Shown here piece by piece: positions 10,517-24,408 of a stretch of 64,000 bases of DNA. The DNA is from Vicia villosa (Eukaryota > Streptophyta > Magnoliopsida > Fabales > Fabaceae). The position numbers and the translations under genes were made by a program. The DNA lies in assembly GCF_029867415.1 (NCBI RefSeq), contig NC_081181.1, positions 120,667,183 through 120,731,182 on the forward strand, in the 5' to 3' direction. Position 1 is the stretch's first letter. Every line of letters begins with the position of its first letter. Under the pieces are notes generated by a model that saw only the letters and a list, made by a program, of their open reading frames with translations, was not told the origin of the DNA and searched no databases.

Positions 10517-13500
10517 CTTCTGTTCACCATGAAAACCAACCACTCATATCTATCTAATCAAGGGAAAGAATGTTACTCACATTCCTCTCTAGATAATCTC
10601 ACTACTCTGTCTGAGGGTCATTCCATACGAAGAAACACAATCTGCCAAAATACTTGCGTCCCACTATACATGATTAGAACCTTAACTCTCAAGCAACACG
10701 TCTATTCAGGTACTTCGTCTTGACATATATGGTATAAGACCTTTCCAAGGTCCTCGACCTCCACTGCTCTGCACTGGATTTCCATAACTTCAAAAACTCT
10801 AATAATCCACTCAGCTCTTTGAATTACTTCCCGTTTAAGGATTATTGCCACAACGTCACTTACGCAATAACACTTCAAATTATTCTCCACAAAGGTACAT
10901 ACAACGACGTTAGGCGTTAGCCAGATGTCTGGGTTTTAACTTCTGGTTCCCAAAGTCTTAGGATGATTGTCTCAAGTTTACCCCTTACTTATACGACTGA
11001 ATCTCCTTACTTAACTCTCGCCTCGGTCCTAGACGTATCAGTGATCACCGCAATCCATGATAGCGTAGCATCTTGCAACTATAGCCTTGACATTCGACAA
11101 CCTCACGCAAGATTCTACTGATGAGAGGTGAAATTCAATAGCTGACCTGTAAGCATTGTCCGAGTCTTCCTGCACGATCGTAGTGCACAAGGCTTAACCA
11201 CAAAGGACTTATGCTAGCTGAATGTCTCCACTAGCCTCCAGCATTCCGGCGGTCACGATACTATGTCCGACCCTTGATGCTTACAAGTTCAACTGATGAT
11301 CTACGAACATCGGACCACATGCCATCCACAAGGCCTCTTCCCTATCTGGCCCACTGTCGGTATCTCTCGTGGTTATGGTGAATCCCCGAGAGAGACTGAT
11401 AAAACGAAATGCTGCTTCGACGAGTTCCTCTTGGGAAGATACTTCCATCCCAAGAGAAGATCCTACAAATAGTCCGTTCATTCCTACCTCAGACTTATCT
11501 AATTCTTCCTTGATCCGTTGCGCTACTCTGATTCTAACAAGTCGCACCCTTGAACTCCTCATAGTCGCGTTATATCCATAATTCACTTAGTTCCCATTAA
11601 TACACAATAATTCTTTATCTACAGTTGTCCAATTACAACACGTGCCAGAACTCCATATGCATCCATCGTCGACTACTACTCCTTGTAGTTGCGTACTCTC
11701 TAGAATCAAGCTACTACTTACTCTGCCATTTCATATAGTTCATCTACCACAACTTAGGTACACGTTTCATCCTCAGGACATTGAAACCCAAATACTCACT
11801 GACTTAGAGGTTCGTCCTTGTCACTGATTTCCACAGTGTACAACTGGTATGTCTATCATTCCAACAAATCTTGTTGCTCAACCGGTATATCGAACCCTTC
11901 ACGATGTACTGCAGCTCATGGTAACTCTAGCAGTTTTATACAATTCCTACCCAACCATACACCTTCATCCTCTTAGCGTAGTATCACCTCTGATAAATCA
12001 TGCGACTTACTGATATAACAATCCTCTCATAGCCACACTCCATTCACACAGTTATCTAACGTATGTTCCACCTCTAAATCAGACACTGAACTGACTTCCT
12101 CAGCGGCTGCATCCTTCATTGCAGTGCTTCTAACAGTCAGAGTGTAGCCACAATGCAAGAAATTGCACTTTGCACTTCGAACATCTCTCTTATAAACTCC
12201 TTAGCAGTTCTCAAACCAAAATGTCCATGCTTTACCAAGATTAACACTTCTCCACTCGGAGTATCTAGCAATACCTTACCAGACACATCACACATCGAGT
12301 CGATCCAAGATACAACCTGCATATTCTATCACCGGTCGCCAATGGTACATGATACCCACTCACTATGCTGACCAGGATATCATGACCACACATGAGTCTC
12401 ACTCTAGACACTCATGCAAGATTTCCAACTTAACACTTCACAAAACGAGAACATCCCCAAGGTACAATCGGATACTAACTCACGCGATCACGATCACTCA
12501 GAGTCTCCATAAGTATAGTATTGGATCTTGATCCATCACATCATCGCCTGTCTAGTTATTCCTCTACTATCGAGCGCGACGTATGGATCCTTATCCCACA
12601 TACCTTATGAGAGTCTGGATATGCATCTCACAAGTGCCAAATCAGAACTTTACCTTGAGCTTCAGATCACCTTTGTCCCACACATGTCGGAAAAGATGGC
12701 TCACGCATCCTTGTGCACGATAGTGATACTGTGGCATTATACCCGTCTGGTAGTACCAACATGGTGGTCTAACTCCGAGGCCATGTATCCAGGTAAACTA
12801 CCTCAGTGGCGTATAACGATCTCCACGTGTATCCTAAATTCACAACCGACAAGTGTCTGAACACACCTCCAATAGGTTCATCGTTCCTCAAGTCCTTCGA
12901 GTCACACTCCTCAAGATGCTAAAACCTGAGAGTGCTACACACCAAGGTTTACTTACTCGGAAACCAAAACGGCAAGCACGAAGATATGAAGTTCAACTTC
13001 GGATCACCATGCAGTGCGCGTACCCACTCGTCCCACGCATGCATGAGATTCTAACGATAATCCAATCCAGATAGAAATACTATGGTTCCTAGCAACCAAC
13101 TCAACTGTGATCATCCTACTGACGTTCCAGATAGATCTTAGTTCTTACTCGCCTGAACGCCCAACGCCAAGCGTAGTTCTATGGCTTCACTCGGGGTCAG
13201 ACGAACTATAACTAACAAGAACTTAGGTTACTGCACTTCACGCTTCTACATCATTTCATATTCCATCTAGCGTAGTTCTAGAACTTAAATATAAAATGAT
13301 AAGAATAGAAGTACACATCCTCTTCTGTTGACCGGGTATTCAAGCCTTGTCCACTCGTAAGTTACTACACTCTTACACTCCACCAACCCTTACTAGGTAA
13401 CCACTTTCGTCTAAGATACATCAAGTCGTATCAAGATCGATACTCTGCCCATTCAATTACTGTCCATGCCAGCATAATCAGAAATGTCTGACTCCTCTAT

Positions 13501-14038
13501 CCGCATTTCCAAAGATCATTCTATCCTATCAGCTCATTAGTCGCACTTAACACCGGCAGCATCATCATTACTGAATCCTACTAATTCACAGCTCAACACC
13601 TTCGGAGAATCTCACTTTACAAGGCTCCTACTCAATCCTATTTGGATTTCCCTTGCTATTACCAAGACTTAGAGAAAGCCTCACTTCGTCCAGTCATAAT
13701 CCTGGGGGTTCCAGTTGTCTCGATCCACATCTTTGCGTCAAACGCTCCTCTTAAATCTGACAACTCCAAGATCCCTTCAACTTACGTCGTCCAATAAATC
13801 TAGCTTCCATATACAATTCACCACCCAACTAATCCTTGCTACTTGGGTTCACGACACTTACAGGTTTACGAGTCCTCGTGGCGGCCCTGCCGTAATTCTA
13901 CTGTCTCACACTTAGTCGATGAGTTGATCAAGTTCAACAACTGAATTAGATTTCAGTAAAATCAGGCTAGCAACGCACACTTGAGAGGAGGAAAAGGAAT
14001 TGCTAGTGATGTCTCATGGCTCGGCCGAGAATCCACCT
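10517..14038 (-). other. Element 1 internal region without coding capacity
   Basis: About 3.5 kb between polypurine tract and PBS. No open frame resembles gag, PR, RT, RNase H or INT; the longest short frames are near 100 codons and recur neither in phase nor in composition. The PBS-proximal part (about 13600-14030) matches, in reverse complement, the start of the element 3 interior (about 28990-29420) closely, and other blocks match elements 2 and 3, including the motif reading TAGAACTACGCT. Confidence 0.75.
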
Positions 14039-14050
14039 GCTCTGATATCA
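14039..14050 (-). promoter_or_regulatory. Element 1 primer-binding site (tRNA-iMet type)
   Basis: The plus strand reads GCTCTGATATCA. The complement differs by one base from TGGTATCAGAGC, the usual PBS complementary to the 3' end of plant initiator tRNA-Met. It lies two bases from the LTR end. Confidence 0.85.
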
Positions 14051-14052
14051 AC

Positions 14053-15273
14053 TGTAACACCCCATACATAACTGACTAGTATATTATGCATGAAACGTTA
14101 AAATTGATATTGAGTACATACAAAAGCTATAGATATAGAAAGATCCATATAAAATACAACATGAAATTCTAATAAGAATTACAAAACATGTGTCTTCAAT
14201 GGATCTGCACAGCGGAAAATGAGATCTGACGAGGTCTTCGAGCCGACACCACTTCAAGCCATCAATCCGAACCTGCTATCTGCTAAAAGCTACTAAACTG
14301 CACCTGAAAAAAATATAAGTTGATTGGGGTGAGATTACTAAATCTCAGTGAGTCCTCCTATCCTATGGGTCCACTCGGATCTACAGGGTACATGCATCAA
14401 AACCGAATCCACCATTGATTCGGGGTTATCCTCACATCCGGTACAAGTACGGAGAAAACAAGGAATCGTCCACCATAGGACTCATCATATCACAGGTATG
14501 TCACAAACAAGTATGCAAAACCCGTATCCATATACGGGGAATCAAGAAGTGTAATAAACCTCGGCTAGATTATGGAACGAACGCACCCTCGATGAGTCCA
14601 CCCATGCCTAGTGTCAAGGGACTTGTACAAGCTCACTGCAAGATGGTTAAACAGGTTCGCACAAGCCTAAGTGGCCGCGAGATGACATTAGCCTAAATGG
14701 CTTCATTGTCCCATTAACCTTCTTTACGCAAGTGGGTTACGCCGAGTACAAACCGCCACCTTGACGCATGGTCCCACCGGGCGAAAGCCTAGTATTAGTC
14801 TACATGACTTTACTAGAGGTGAGTTACAATCATTATGTAATAGCCTACATGGCCACATAACCCCACCATACCGAGCACGCAAGTGTGTCAACGTCAATGA
14901 GTATAAGCCCCTCACGACACTCACGAGCACACTACAACGGTAGCTCAGTTGCGCGACCTCTGATCATAACATCAGACTATTCCACGGACCACATGATCCA
15001 GGATAATACCTTACATCATAGTAAGAGGTATATCCCAACCTAGCCCCCGGCCACTTCGATTCAAGCATACGTACACGCATCAAGTGTAATATCATAATAC
15101 AAACCAATCCGAATGTTTAACCAAAACATTGGACATTAATATAGATCCATACTTATCTCATCAAGGTATTCAAAATCAATCACAATTGGATAGACAAGGA
15201 TTTATGGAATAAACTTATCCAACATTATGTATAATATTCCACATAAACAAAATGAATGGAATTATCGGTAATG
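14053..15273 (-). repeat. Element 1 5' LTR, first part
   Basis: 1221 bp matching 8190-9410. It is interrupted at 15273 by element 2 and resumes at 24409, after the TAATG target duplication. The conserved hairpin is at 14330-14347. Confidence 0.9.
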
Positions 15274-18159
15274 TGTAATACCCCGATTTGCCGACACTAG
15301 TAATTATCATTTAATTGGATAATTAGAAATTAGAACGCACGTCTGGTCCTATTCCGTATCAATGTAAGAATCTGCTTATAAGAAGAGCTAGTGGATTTAG
15401 TTAGAAAGGAACCATGTGGCATATTGGTAAATATGGCTTAGTTAAAGGGGCAAATTGGTCCAAAGAAAAAGTATATCATTATAAGGGTTTGTTTGGCTGA
15501 AAGGATCAGAATTGGAAAAGGAAATGAGAAGCTTAGAAGCATGGGAGAGAAGAGGAAGACTCATGTTCATCATCTTCATCCTCCATTTTCGCAACTATGG
15601 TACAACCTTCATTAATCAGGTAATAACTCTCCGCTCGTAACTCCGTTTAAGCTGATTCTGGTCCCATTGGAAAGCTTACGAATTTCTCTACAATTTGCAT
15701 ATATGGATCGCCTCCTGCATGTTCTTGATCATGGAGAAAAACATGTTTGAACATGGAGCATTATTGCTGGAAGTGGATAAGGGTGTGTTACGGATTTGGT
15801 GATGATGGAAGAGGAGCTATGGCTATGATGGGAGCTCTGATGCAGCAAGCTTGCCTTTCTAATCTCCATTTAAGTCAGGTGAGTTCCATTAGATAGAACT
15901 TGGGTAGGAATGGGGATTAATTACATGTTGAATGGGTTAGTGAGATCATGCCTAAATGTGTCAGTGTTTGGATGATTGTTGTTGCATGCTTGATCAATTA
16001 GTAGAAAATGTGTTATTTAGACGTTCTTGCATGTCCTGGTATGTTGGTACATGTTAGGGTTTGATTTGGGATGGATTGGGATGCAAAGAATGGATGTTAG
16101 AACTCAAAATTCGTGTTCTGCACTGTCAGGTTCGCTACAGCGAACTCTGTGTTCGCTGCAGCGAATGTCTGCAGACTGCACTTTTGTGTTCCACTTAAAC
16201 GGCCATATCTTGAGTTCTACAACTCGAAACGGAGCGCCGTCAGAAGCGTTGGAAAGGTCTACCAGTTTTCTATATGGAATTTCCTAAATAACATGCTTTT
16301 GATGCAGATATAAATTATGGCATAGGATTAGGTGTTGCATAATATTGAAATAAGCACTTTTAGCCTTAAGTTTATGTCAATAAGATGCGATCCTTGGGTT
16401 GAACTTAGACTAGGATGTTACCCTAACTAGTAGGTTGTTTAATGTTATCCTAAATGAGTGTATGCATGTTTACTATGGCTTATTATTCGATCATCAATGG
16501 CTGCATGTAGGAATTTGGGGCTTGGGGACCCCAAATGCGTTTCTGCATTTTGCTGATTTTTGCAGAGTTCGCTGCAGCGAACTTTCATTCGCTGTAGAGA
16601 ATGGTTCGCTGTAGCGAATGGTGTAGCGAATAAACCTGGGAGTTGAATTGATTTATTCGCTGTAGCGAACTTTCCTTCGCTGTAGCGAATCGGGGCTTCG
16701 CTGGGAGTTCGCTGTAGCGAACTGACCTGGATTTGAAGAAGTTTAGCTTCTGTTTGAGTTCGCTGTAGCGAACAGAAGTTCGCTGTAGCGAACTAGTCTG
16801 ATACAGAATTAATAATTCTCCCATATGAGTGCAGTTTTGCTTCGTATCGGAATCGAAGGCCTCTTATGACATTGTATAACATTCCGATAAGTGTTTTATT
16901 TGTATAAGACCATGATATGACCGTAATCCCTTGAATATGCTTGTATGTTGTGAAATACAAATTGTGTGGATTATATTGTGGCATGATTATTGATGTTTCC
17001 ACTTGTTCCGGTTGAACACTTGGATGTGATTGCCTGTGTGATGGCTGATACTGTGTGTGTGCTTGAATCGGAGTAAGCCTAAGCTACTAGGTGGTAAGTC
17101 CTGTTCATGGACTTAGTCCATCATTTACCGTTGCGGTGTGAAGGTGAGGGTCTTGAATGGCGTTTCCCACCTTCATGTGACACACATGCGTGCTCGGTAT
17201 GTATATGCACCTGAGCTACCATTGCAATATGAAGGTGAGGGTCTGGAAAGGCGTTTCCCACCTTGATGTAACATATTGGCGTGCTTGGTATGGTGGGGTC
17301 GTGATGCCACGTAGGCTACATCACTTCGGACTCACCTCTAGTGATGTCACGTAGATAATCATTAGGCTTTCGCCCGGTGGGCTTGTACTGTCATGAAGGT
17401 GTTTTCGCATTTGGATAACCACCTGCGTATATACATGATTGATGAGGTAGTGACACCACTTAGGAAGTCACTGCGGTAACTCATCACAGATGAGATTGTG
17501 TAGCCAAGTAGGTGTAATTCACATGGGATTCATCTGACTCATAGTGCGGTGGTCTTGTGCGAGTCTCTTGACGCGATGTACAGGAGTAACTCACCGAGGG
17601 TGTGGTTTGGCAGCCTAGGTAGACGGGCAGATTCTACTCCTGGATTCCTCGTACATGGGTACGGGTCTGCATACTTGTTTGTGATGGCATTGAGCCTGTT
17701 TGTTGTTATTTGCCTCATTGGATAGTTATGGGACTTCCAATGGTGGTGTATCCTTGTTTGTGTTTGTACCAGACCGTGAGGAAAACCCCTGATCCATGGT
17801 GGATCTGTTTGCTTGTATGCACCTTGTAGAACTGAGCGAACCCGTAAGATAGGGGAACTCACTGAGATTTAGTAATCTCACCCCAATCATCTTAATATTT
17901 TTTCAGGATGCAGGTTTGAAGTAGACGGATTGTTTGATGGATTGCTTTGAAGAATGTGGACAAGCTAATGGCAGGAAGACCTCGTTAGACGTTATCTTTC
18001 CGCTGTGTATTGTTGAAGACAAGTCGATCGTATATATCTTAGTTGGAAGCTTGAATTGTATATGATTTTTTTTCTTGTCTTTACCGCTTATGTATGTTTC
18101 TTGTACCATTTATAGCATCACTACATATTATTCTAGACATATATGTATGGGGTGTTACA
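15274..18159 (+). repeat. Element 2 5' LTR
   Basis: From TGTAATACCCC to GGTGTTACA. It holds two copies of the module ending TTGGAAAG (15617-15690 and 16190-16262), a palindrome cluster at 16131-16792, a local tandem duplication with period near 90 bp around 17130-17290, and the conserved hairpin at 17863-17880. Frames such as 16027-16287 and 16585-16824 are translations of the palindromes. Confidence 0.92.
16131..16792. repeat. Cluster of TTCGCT(GT/AC/GC)AGCGAA palindromes, element 2
   Basis: Copies of this 14-bp palindrome start at 16131, 16152, 16568, 16605, 16656, 16676, 16708, 16759 and 16779; there are also a degenerate copy at 16588 and half copies near 16621 and 16697. Many extend to GTTCGCTGTAGCGAAC. 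Spacing is irregular. The set is repeated in the 3' LTR at about 22374-23035, and a related set lies in element 6. Confidence 0.95.
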
Positions 18160-18160
18160 G

Positions 18161-18173
18161 TTGGTATCAGAGC
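18161..18173 (+). promoter_or_regulatory. Element 2 primer-binding site (tRNA-iMet type)
   Basis: TTGGTATCAGAGC begins two bases after the LTR. It is a perfect match to the initiator tRNA-Met type PBS, used to prime minus-strand DNA synthesis. Confidence 0.92.
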
Positions 18174-21100
18174 AGGTCGATCCTTGTCCCTGCCATGAGA
18201 CATCAATAGCAATTCTTTTCTCCCTCACACGTATGTGTTGCTAGCCCGATTTTTACTATTGTAGTATTCATTCGTTGAGCCTGGCCAACTCACTGACTGT
18301 ATATGCGATAGATAAGATCGTGGTAGAGCCACTACGAGGATGCGTAAGATCTGAACGGCTCGAGCTGAAGTAGTAGAAGCCAGTTGAGTAGAAGGGATGT
18401 TGAGATTAGTTGCCATAAGAGGAGTGTTGGTCGAGGAAATTAGGGACAACTCAACTGTCATAGAAATGTTTGAAGCAATTGGAAGTTCCAAGATTCTAAT
18501 TGGACGGGGTGAACCTTCTCTAGATCCTTGAAGTAGTGGAGGAAATTCATGAGACACCTGGGTAAGAATGGGGCAAGGTAATTCTGCGAGAGGTCCCAGC
18601 TTGTAGCAGTTAAGGGAATTTTTGCTCGATCATGGTGTCAGTAGCATACGTGGAAGGAGAAACGGTTGAATGGAAAACTTATGGGAGTTTGGACAGAGAT
18701 ATTAGATCTTTAGTCAATCTGGTTTGGGAAGTATTTCTATAGATAAGGAGCTACACTGCAACTCGTTCTGATGTACCCCAAGTAGTAGGTAGTTGATTGA
18801 ACAAGTTGAAGTGGTGACCTCCAATTTGGCAAATTTCCTAAATGTCTGTTCTGGTGGAAGGAGATATTACATCTTCATACTCATTCTGAAATGCGTGAGT
18901 CCTAGAACTACGCTAGGAGGCATCTGAATGAATGAAAATGCAGAGTGCAGTGATCCATGTTTCCTACTAGTTGTGATTCATCTAACCAACGTGAAGCCGT
19001 AGAACTACGCTAGGTGTTGGGTACTTATGTGGATTGAACTAGTGGTTATCTGCAACGTCGGCGGCCTGATCTCGTTTTTTTGTGATTGTCGTTGTAGCCA
19101 TGGTATTTTGGTATGGTGGATGTTATCCTTGGGGATTCTCTCGTGTGTGTCCTGTGTAACTGAGTACACACCTGGTATATGAACTGAACCGAATTCTTAT
19201 CAAGTCAGGTCTAGCTTGTTGCGTTTAGAGGAAGTTAACAGCGGACGTGCAACACTCTTAGGTTTGAGCATCCTAAGGAGTGTGACTGGGAGGTCTTGAG
19301 GAGCAATGACCCTAGTGGGACGCTTGTCCAGTTATTTTCGATCGTGGCGATAGGATACGAGTGGAGATCGTTATACGCTACTGGGTAAGTTACTTGAAAG
19401 CATGGCCTCGGAGTTGGACCACCATGTTAGTACTATTAGGTAGGTATGACGCCACAGTATCGTTGTCGTACACGAGATGTGTAAGTCATCTTTTTCGACA
19501 GATATGGGGCAATGTGGATCTGGAACTCGAGGTAAGATCTTAATTTGGTACTCGTGAGACACGAACCCTAAATTCTCATGAGGTAGGTCGGATAAGGATC
19601 CATATGTCGCGCTCGATGATTGAGAATCATGCGAGTGGGTGACGATGAGATGGATTAGATTCTAATGTTACACTTATGAGAATACCTTGGGTGATCGTGG
19701 TCGCATGAGAATTTTAGGCTTCTACATCGTGGATGTTTCTTAATCTGTCAGATTGGCGAACCTTTGTGTGTGAGTGTCCGAGGCAAGAGATGTGTGTGAA
19801 CAATATATCCTGGACAGCACAATGTGTGACTAATCTCTAGCCTTGGTGAACGCTGTTGGAGTGGCTGAAGTATATCTCGGATTAGTTCGATGTGGGATAC
19901 ACCTAGAGGAGTATTGGTAGATCCTCAGTATTGTAGACAATGTCGGACTTGAAAAGTAGAGGCACATTGGTTTTGGGAGTGTCGTGGATTTTCAAAGGGA
20001 GATGTCTGAGGCACGGTGTATGATCTCTTATTTTGTGACTAAACCTTTGCAGTTAGACATGTTGCAATGGGATAACACAACTCAAGAAGTAAGCTTTGTG
20101 TCAGCTTCAGAGACGAAGAGGCATTTGACGACTACATGATTGAAGTGAGACTGAGAAGAGGTTATTACATCAGTCAAGTCGCGTGAGTTATTAGAAGTAT
20201 TGTCACACCAACAGTGTGGAGTTGTATGGTTGGGAAGAGTTATCGTGGCAGCTGTAAGATGTGGAAGTCGGTAAGATAAGGAAAACTTGTAATCAGAGAG
20301 AGTTTTTGGCTTTGGGAGTTCTTGAACCAAAGTATGTGGACCAAGTTGTGTTCAAGTAGACCTAATCCAGAATAATGGAAGATTTGGTGACTTGATCTTT
20401 TGGGGATCACTCAACCTCAGGGAGTAGTGGGCGAAGAGTGTGTTTAAGGTTCTAGCAAGTGTTATATTCGGACGAATGCCCATAAGGAACTGTTACTATT
20501 AAATATTAAGTATGGTGTAGGGATGGAACTAAGTGGACCATGAATGAAAGGGGATTCGAAATATTCCAAGGAGTGTGTAACTGGTAGATATCAGAGTAGC
20601 GCAACGGATAGGCAGAATCAGATAAGTATGTAGTGGGTATGGATGGACTACTTGAAAGATTTCTTGTTGGAATAGAGATATCTTCCTAAGAAAACTTGTT
20701 GGAGAAATATTTCGTTTGTTTCAATCTCTCATTGATCCACCATAATCTTGAGAGGTATTGTTGACGGACCGGCGTAGAGGAGGCTTCATGATTGATGTGT
20801 GATCAGATGTTCCTCTGGTCGACGATCAGACTTGTGAGTATCGTGGCCATTGGAATGATGAAGTTAAGTGAAGGATTTTACTTGACGAAGACTCATCGAG
20901 GATATGTCTTGTGCACTTATGAGCGTGCGTGAGAACTTGGGCGATGGTTGTAGGACCGCTGTTAAGATTCAACCGTTGTCAGTGGAACTGTAAAGGAAAT
21001 TGTCGGATATTAAGGTTGTAGTTGTGGGATTCTACTCCCTTATGGATTGCAGTGGCAGTAATTTGGTCTAAGACTGAATGAAGGATTTGTTTGGAAGTGA

Positions 21101-21480
21101 ATCTGGGATATCGTCATTGAAGGAAAGTTTTGGTAAGATTTCTTGGAATGGTAGTATTTCCATAAACCAAGGGCAAGAGTGGAAAGTTTGTGGCTTATGT
21201 TAAGTAAGGATGAGTTCAACAGATATGAGGTGCGATGAATATACAACTAGATATGGATTTCCATCAGTTCCAAGGCTACAGACACAATATGATGTGTAGA
21301 GGTTGGGGACCTCAGAAGAGATGTGTTACGAAAGATCTGAGGTTTTCAATCGGGGACGGTAGAGCACAAGTCTATTAGTAGTGGATTGTGTTTCCTTAGA
21401 TGGAACAAGTTTCAAACAGAGTTGTAAGGTTTATCCAAAGGAGAAGATGTGAAGGTGTTTGTTGACATGGTGATCGGAAG
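18174..21480 (+). other. Element 2 internal region without coding capacity
   Basis: About 3.3 kb with stop codons in all frames and no recognisable retroviral domain. Blocks such as the PBS-proximal 200 bases, the TAGAACTACGCTAGG motif (near 18905 and 19001) and the region around 19380-19560 resemble the interiors of elements 1 and 3, whose LTRs differ. It looks like a conserved non-coding interior rather than random decay of gag-pol. Confidence 0.75.
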
Positions 21481-21516
21481 GAATTCGAGGGCGAATTCTA
21501 TTTAAGGGGGGGAGAA
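21481..21516 (+). promoter_or_regulatory. Element 2 palindrome and polypurine tract
   Basis: GAATTCGAGGGCGAATTC (21481-21498) keeps both palindrome arms, with one substitution in the loop relative to the other elements. The purine run AAGGGGGGAGAA ends directly at the 3' LTR. Confidence 0.88.
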
Positions 21517-24403
21517 TGTAATAACCCGATTTGCCGACACTAGTAATTATCATTTAATTGGATAATTGGAAATTAGAACGCACGTCTGGTCCTATTCCGT
21601 ATCAATGTAAGAATTTGCTTATAAGAAGAGCTAGTGGATTTAGTTAGAAAGGAACCATGTGGCATATTGGTAAATATGGCTTAGTTAAAGGGGCAAATTG
21701 GTCCAAAGAAAAAGTATATCATTATAAGGGTTTGTTTGGCTGAAAGGATCAGAATTGGAAAAGGAAATGAGAAGCTTAGAAGCATGGGAGAGAAGAGGAA
21801 GACTCATGTTCATCATCTTCATCCTCCATTTTCGCAACTATGGTACAGCCTTCATTAATCAGGTAATAACTCTCCGCTCGTAACTCCGTTTAAGCTGATT
21901 CTGGTCCCATTGGAAAGCTTACGAATTTCTCTACAATTTGCATATATGGATCGCCTCCTGCATGTTCTTGATCATGGAGAAAAACATGTTTGAACATGGA
22001 GCATTATTGCTGGAAGTGGATAAGGGTGTGTTACGGATTTGGTGATGATGGAAGAGGAGCTATGGCTATGATGGGAGCTCTGATGCAGCAAGCTTGCCTT
22101 TCTAATCTCCATTTAAGTCAGGTGAGTTCCATTAGATAGAACTTGGGTAGGAATGGGGATTAATTACATGTTGAATGGGTTAGTGAGATCATGCCTAAAT
22201 GTGTCAGTGTTTGGATGATTGTTGTTGCATGCTTGATCAATTAGTAGAAAATGTGTTCTTTAGACGTTCTTGCATGTCCTAGTATGTTGGTACATGTTAG
22301 GGTTTGATTTGGGATGGATTGGGATGCAAAGAATGGATGTTAGAACTCAAAATTCGTGTTCTGCACTGTCAGGTTCGCTACAGCGAACTCTGTGTTCGCT
22401 GCAGCGAATGTCTGCAGACTGCACTTTTGTGTTCCACTTAAACGGCCATATCTTGAGTTCTACAACTCGAAACGGAGCGCTGTCAGAAGCGTTGGAAAGG
22501 TCTTCCAGTTTTCTATATGGAATTTCCTAAATAACATGCTTTTGATGCAGATATAAATTATGGCATAGGATTAGGTGTTGCATAATATTGGAATAAGCAC
22601 TTTTAGCCTTAAGTTTATGTCAATAAGATGCGATCCTTGGGTTGAACTTAGACTAGGATGTTACCCTAACTATTAGGTTGTTTAATGTTATCCTAAATGA
22701 GTGTATGCATGTTTACTATGGCTTATTATTCGATCATCAATGGCTGCATGTAGGAATTTGGGGCTTGGGGACCCCAAATGCGTTTCTGCATTTTGCTGAT
22801 TTTTGCAGAGTTCGCTGCAGCGAACTTTCATTCGCTGTAGCGAATGGTTCGCTGTAGCGAATGGTGTAGCGAATAAACCTGGGAGTTGAATTGATTTATT
22901 CGCTGTAGCGAACTTTCCTTCGCTGTAGCGAATCGGGGCTTCGCTGGGAGTTCGCTATAGCGAACTGACCTGGATTTGAAGAAGTTTAGCTTCTGTTTGA
23001 GTTCGCTGTAGCGAACAGAAGTTCGCTGTAGCGAACTAGTCTGATACAGAATTAATAATTCTCCCATATGAGTGCAGTTTCGCTTCGTATCGGAATCGAA
23101 GGCCTCTTATGACATTGTATAACATTCCGATAAGTGTTTTATTTGTATAAGACCATGATATGACCGTAATCCCTTGAATATGCTTGTATGTTGTGAAATA
23201 CAAATTGTGTGGATTATATTGTGGCATGATTATTGATGTTTCCACTTGTTCCGGTTGAACACTTGGATGTGATTGCCTGTGTGATGGCTGATACTGTGTG
23301 TGTGCTTGAATCGGAGTAAGCCTAAGCTACTAGGTGGTAAGTCCTGTTCATGGACTTAGTCCATCATTTACCGTTGCGGTGTGAAGGTGAGGGTCTTGAA
23401 TGGCGTTTCCCACCTTCATGTGACACACATGCGTGCTCGGTATGTATATGCACCTGAGCTACCATTGCAATATGAAGGTGAGGGTCTGGAAAGGCGTTTC
23501 CCACCTTGATGTAACATATTGGCGTGCTTGGTATGGTGGGGTCGTGATGCCACGTAGGCTACATCACTTCGGAATCACCTCTAGTGATGTCACGTAGATA
23601 ATCACTAGGCTTTCGCCCGGTGGGCTTGTACTGTCATGAAGGCGTTTTCGCATTTGGATAACCACCTGCGTATATACATGATTGATGAGGTAGTGACACC
23701 ACTTAGGAAGTCACTGCGGTAACTCATCACAGATGAGATTGTGTAGCCAAGTAGGTGTAATTCACATGGGATTCATCTGACTCATAGTGCGGTGGTCTTG
23801 TGCGAGTCTCTTGACGCGATGTACAGGAGTAACTCACCGAGGGTGTGGTTTGGCAGCCTAGGTAGACGGGCAGATTCTACTCCTGGATTCCTCGTACATG
23901 GGTACGGGTCTGCATACTTGTTTGTGATGGCATTGAGCATGTTTGTTGTTATTTGCCTCATTGGATAGTTATGGGACTTCCAATGGTGGTGTATCCTTGT
24001 TTGTGTTTGTACCAGACCGTGAGGAAAACCCCTGATCCATGGTGGATCTGTTTGCTTGTATGCACCTTGTAGAACTGAGCGAACCCGTAAGATAGGGGAA
24101 CTCACTGAGATTTAGTAATCTCACCCCAATCATCTTAATATTTTTTCAGGATGCAGGTTTGAAGTAGACGGATTGTTTGATGGATTGCTTTGAAGACTGT
24201 GGACAAGCTAATGGCAGGAAGACCTCGTTAGACGTTATCTTTCCGCTGTGTATTGTTGAAGACAAGTCGATCGTATATATCTTAGTTGGAAGCTTGAATT
24301 GTATATGATTTTTTTTTCTTGTCTTTACCGCTTATGTATGTTTCTTGTACCATTTATAGCATCACTACATATTATTCTAGACATATATGTATGGGGTGTT
24401 ACA
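21517..24403 (+). repeat. Element 2 3' LTR
   Basis: 2887 bp, TGTAATAACCC to GGTGTTACA, almost the same as the 5' LTR with scattered single-base differences. Conserved hairpin at 24106-24123. Confidence 0.92.
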
Positions 24404-24408
24404 TAATG

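Larger units (their letters stand above)
15274..24403 (+). mobile_element. Element 2: non-autonomous LTR retrotransposon (LARD-like), complete
   Basis: A complete 9130-bp element with 5-bp TSD TAATG (15269-15273 and 24404-24408), inserted in the 5' LTR of element 1. LTRs are 2886 and 2887 bp and nearly identical by eye, so it is young and younger than element 1. It has an intact PBS and polypurine tract but a 3.36-kb interior with no gag-pol. The LTR is related to that of the coding element 6 through the TTCGCTGTAGCGAA palindromes and adjoining sequence. Confidence 0.92.

Noticed and set aside
11281..11586. 101-codon minus-strand ORF in the element 1 interior
   Set aside because: No counterpart is open at the same place in elements 2 or 3, and no family is recognised.
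16131..16792. Regularly recurring palindromes as a CRISPR array
   Set aside because: Spacing is irregular, spacers recur between LTR copies, and the context is a plant LTR retrotransposon.
16027..16824. Short ORFs rich in SLQRT and FATAN motifs on both strands of element 2 (and 22270-23067)
   Set aside because: They are translations of the palindromes, occur identically in both LTRs, and have no start context or family match.
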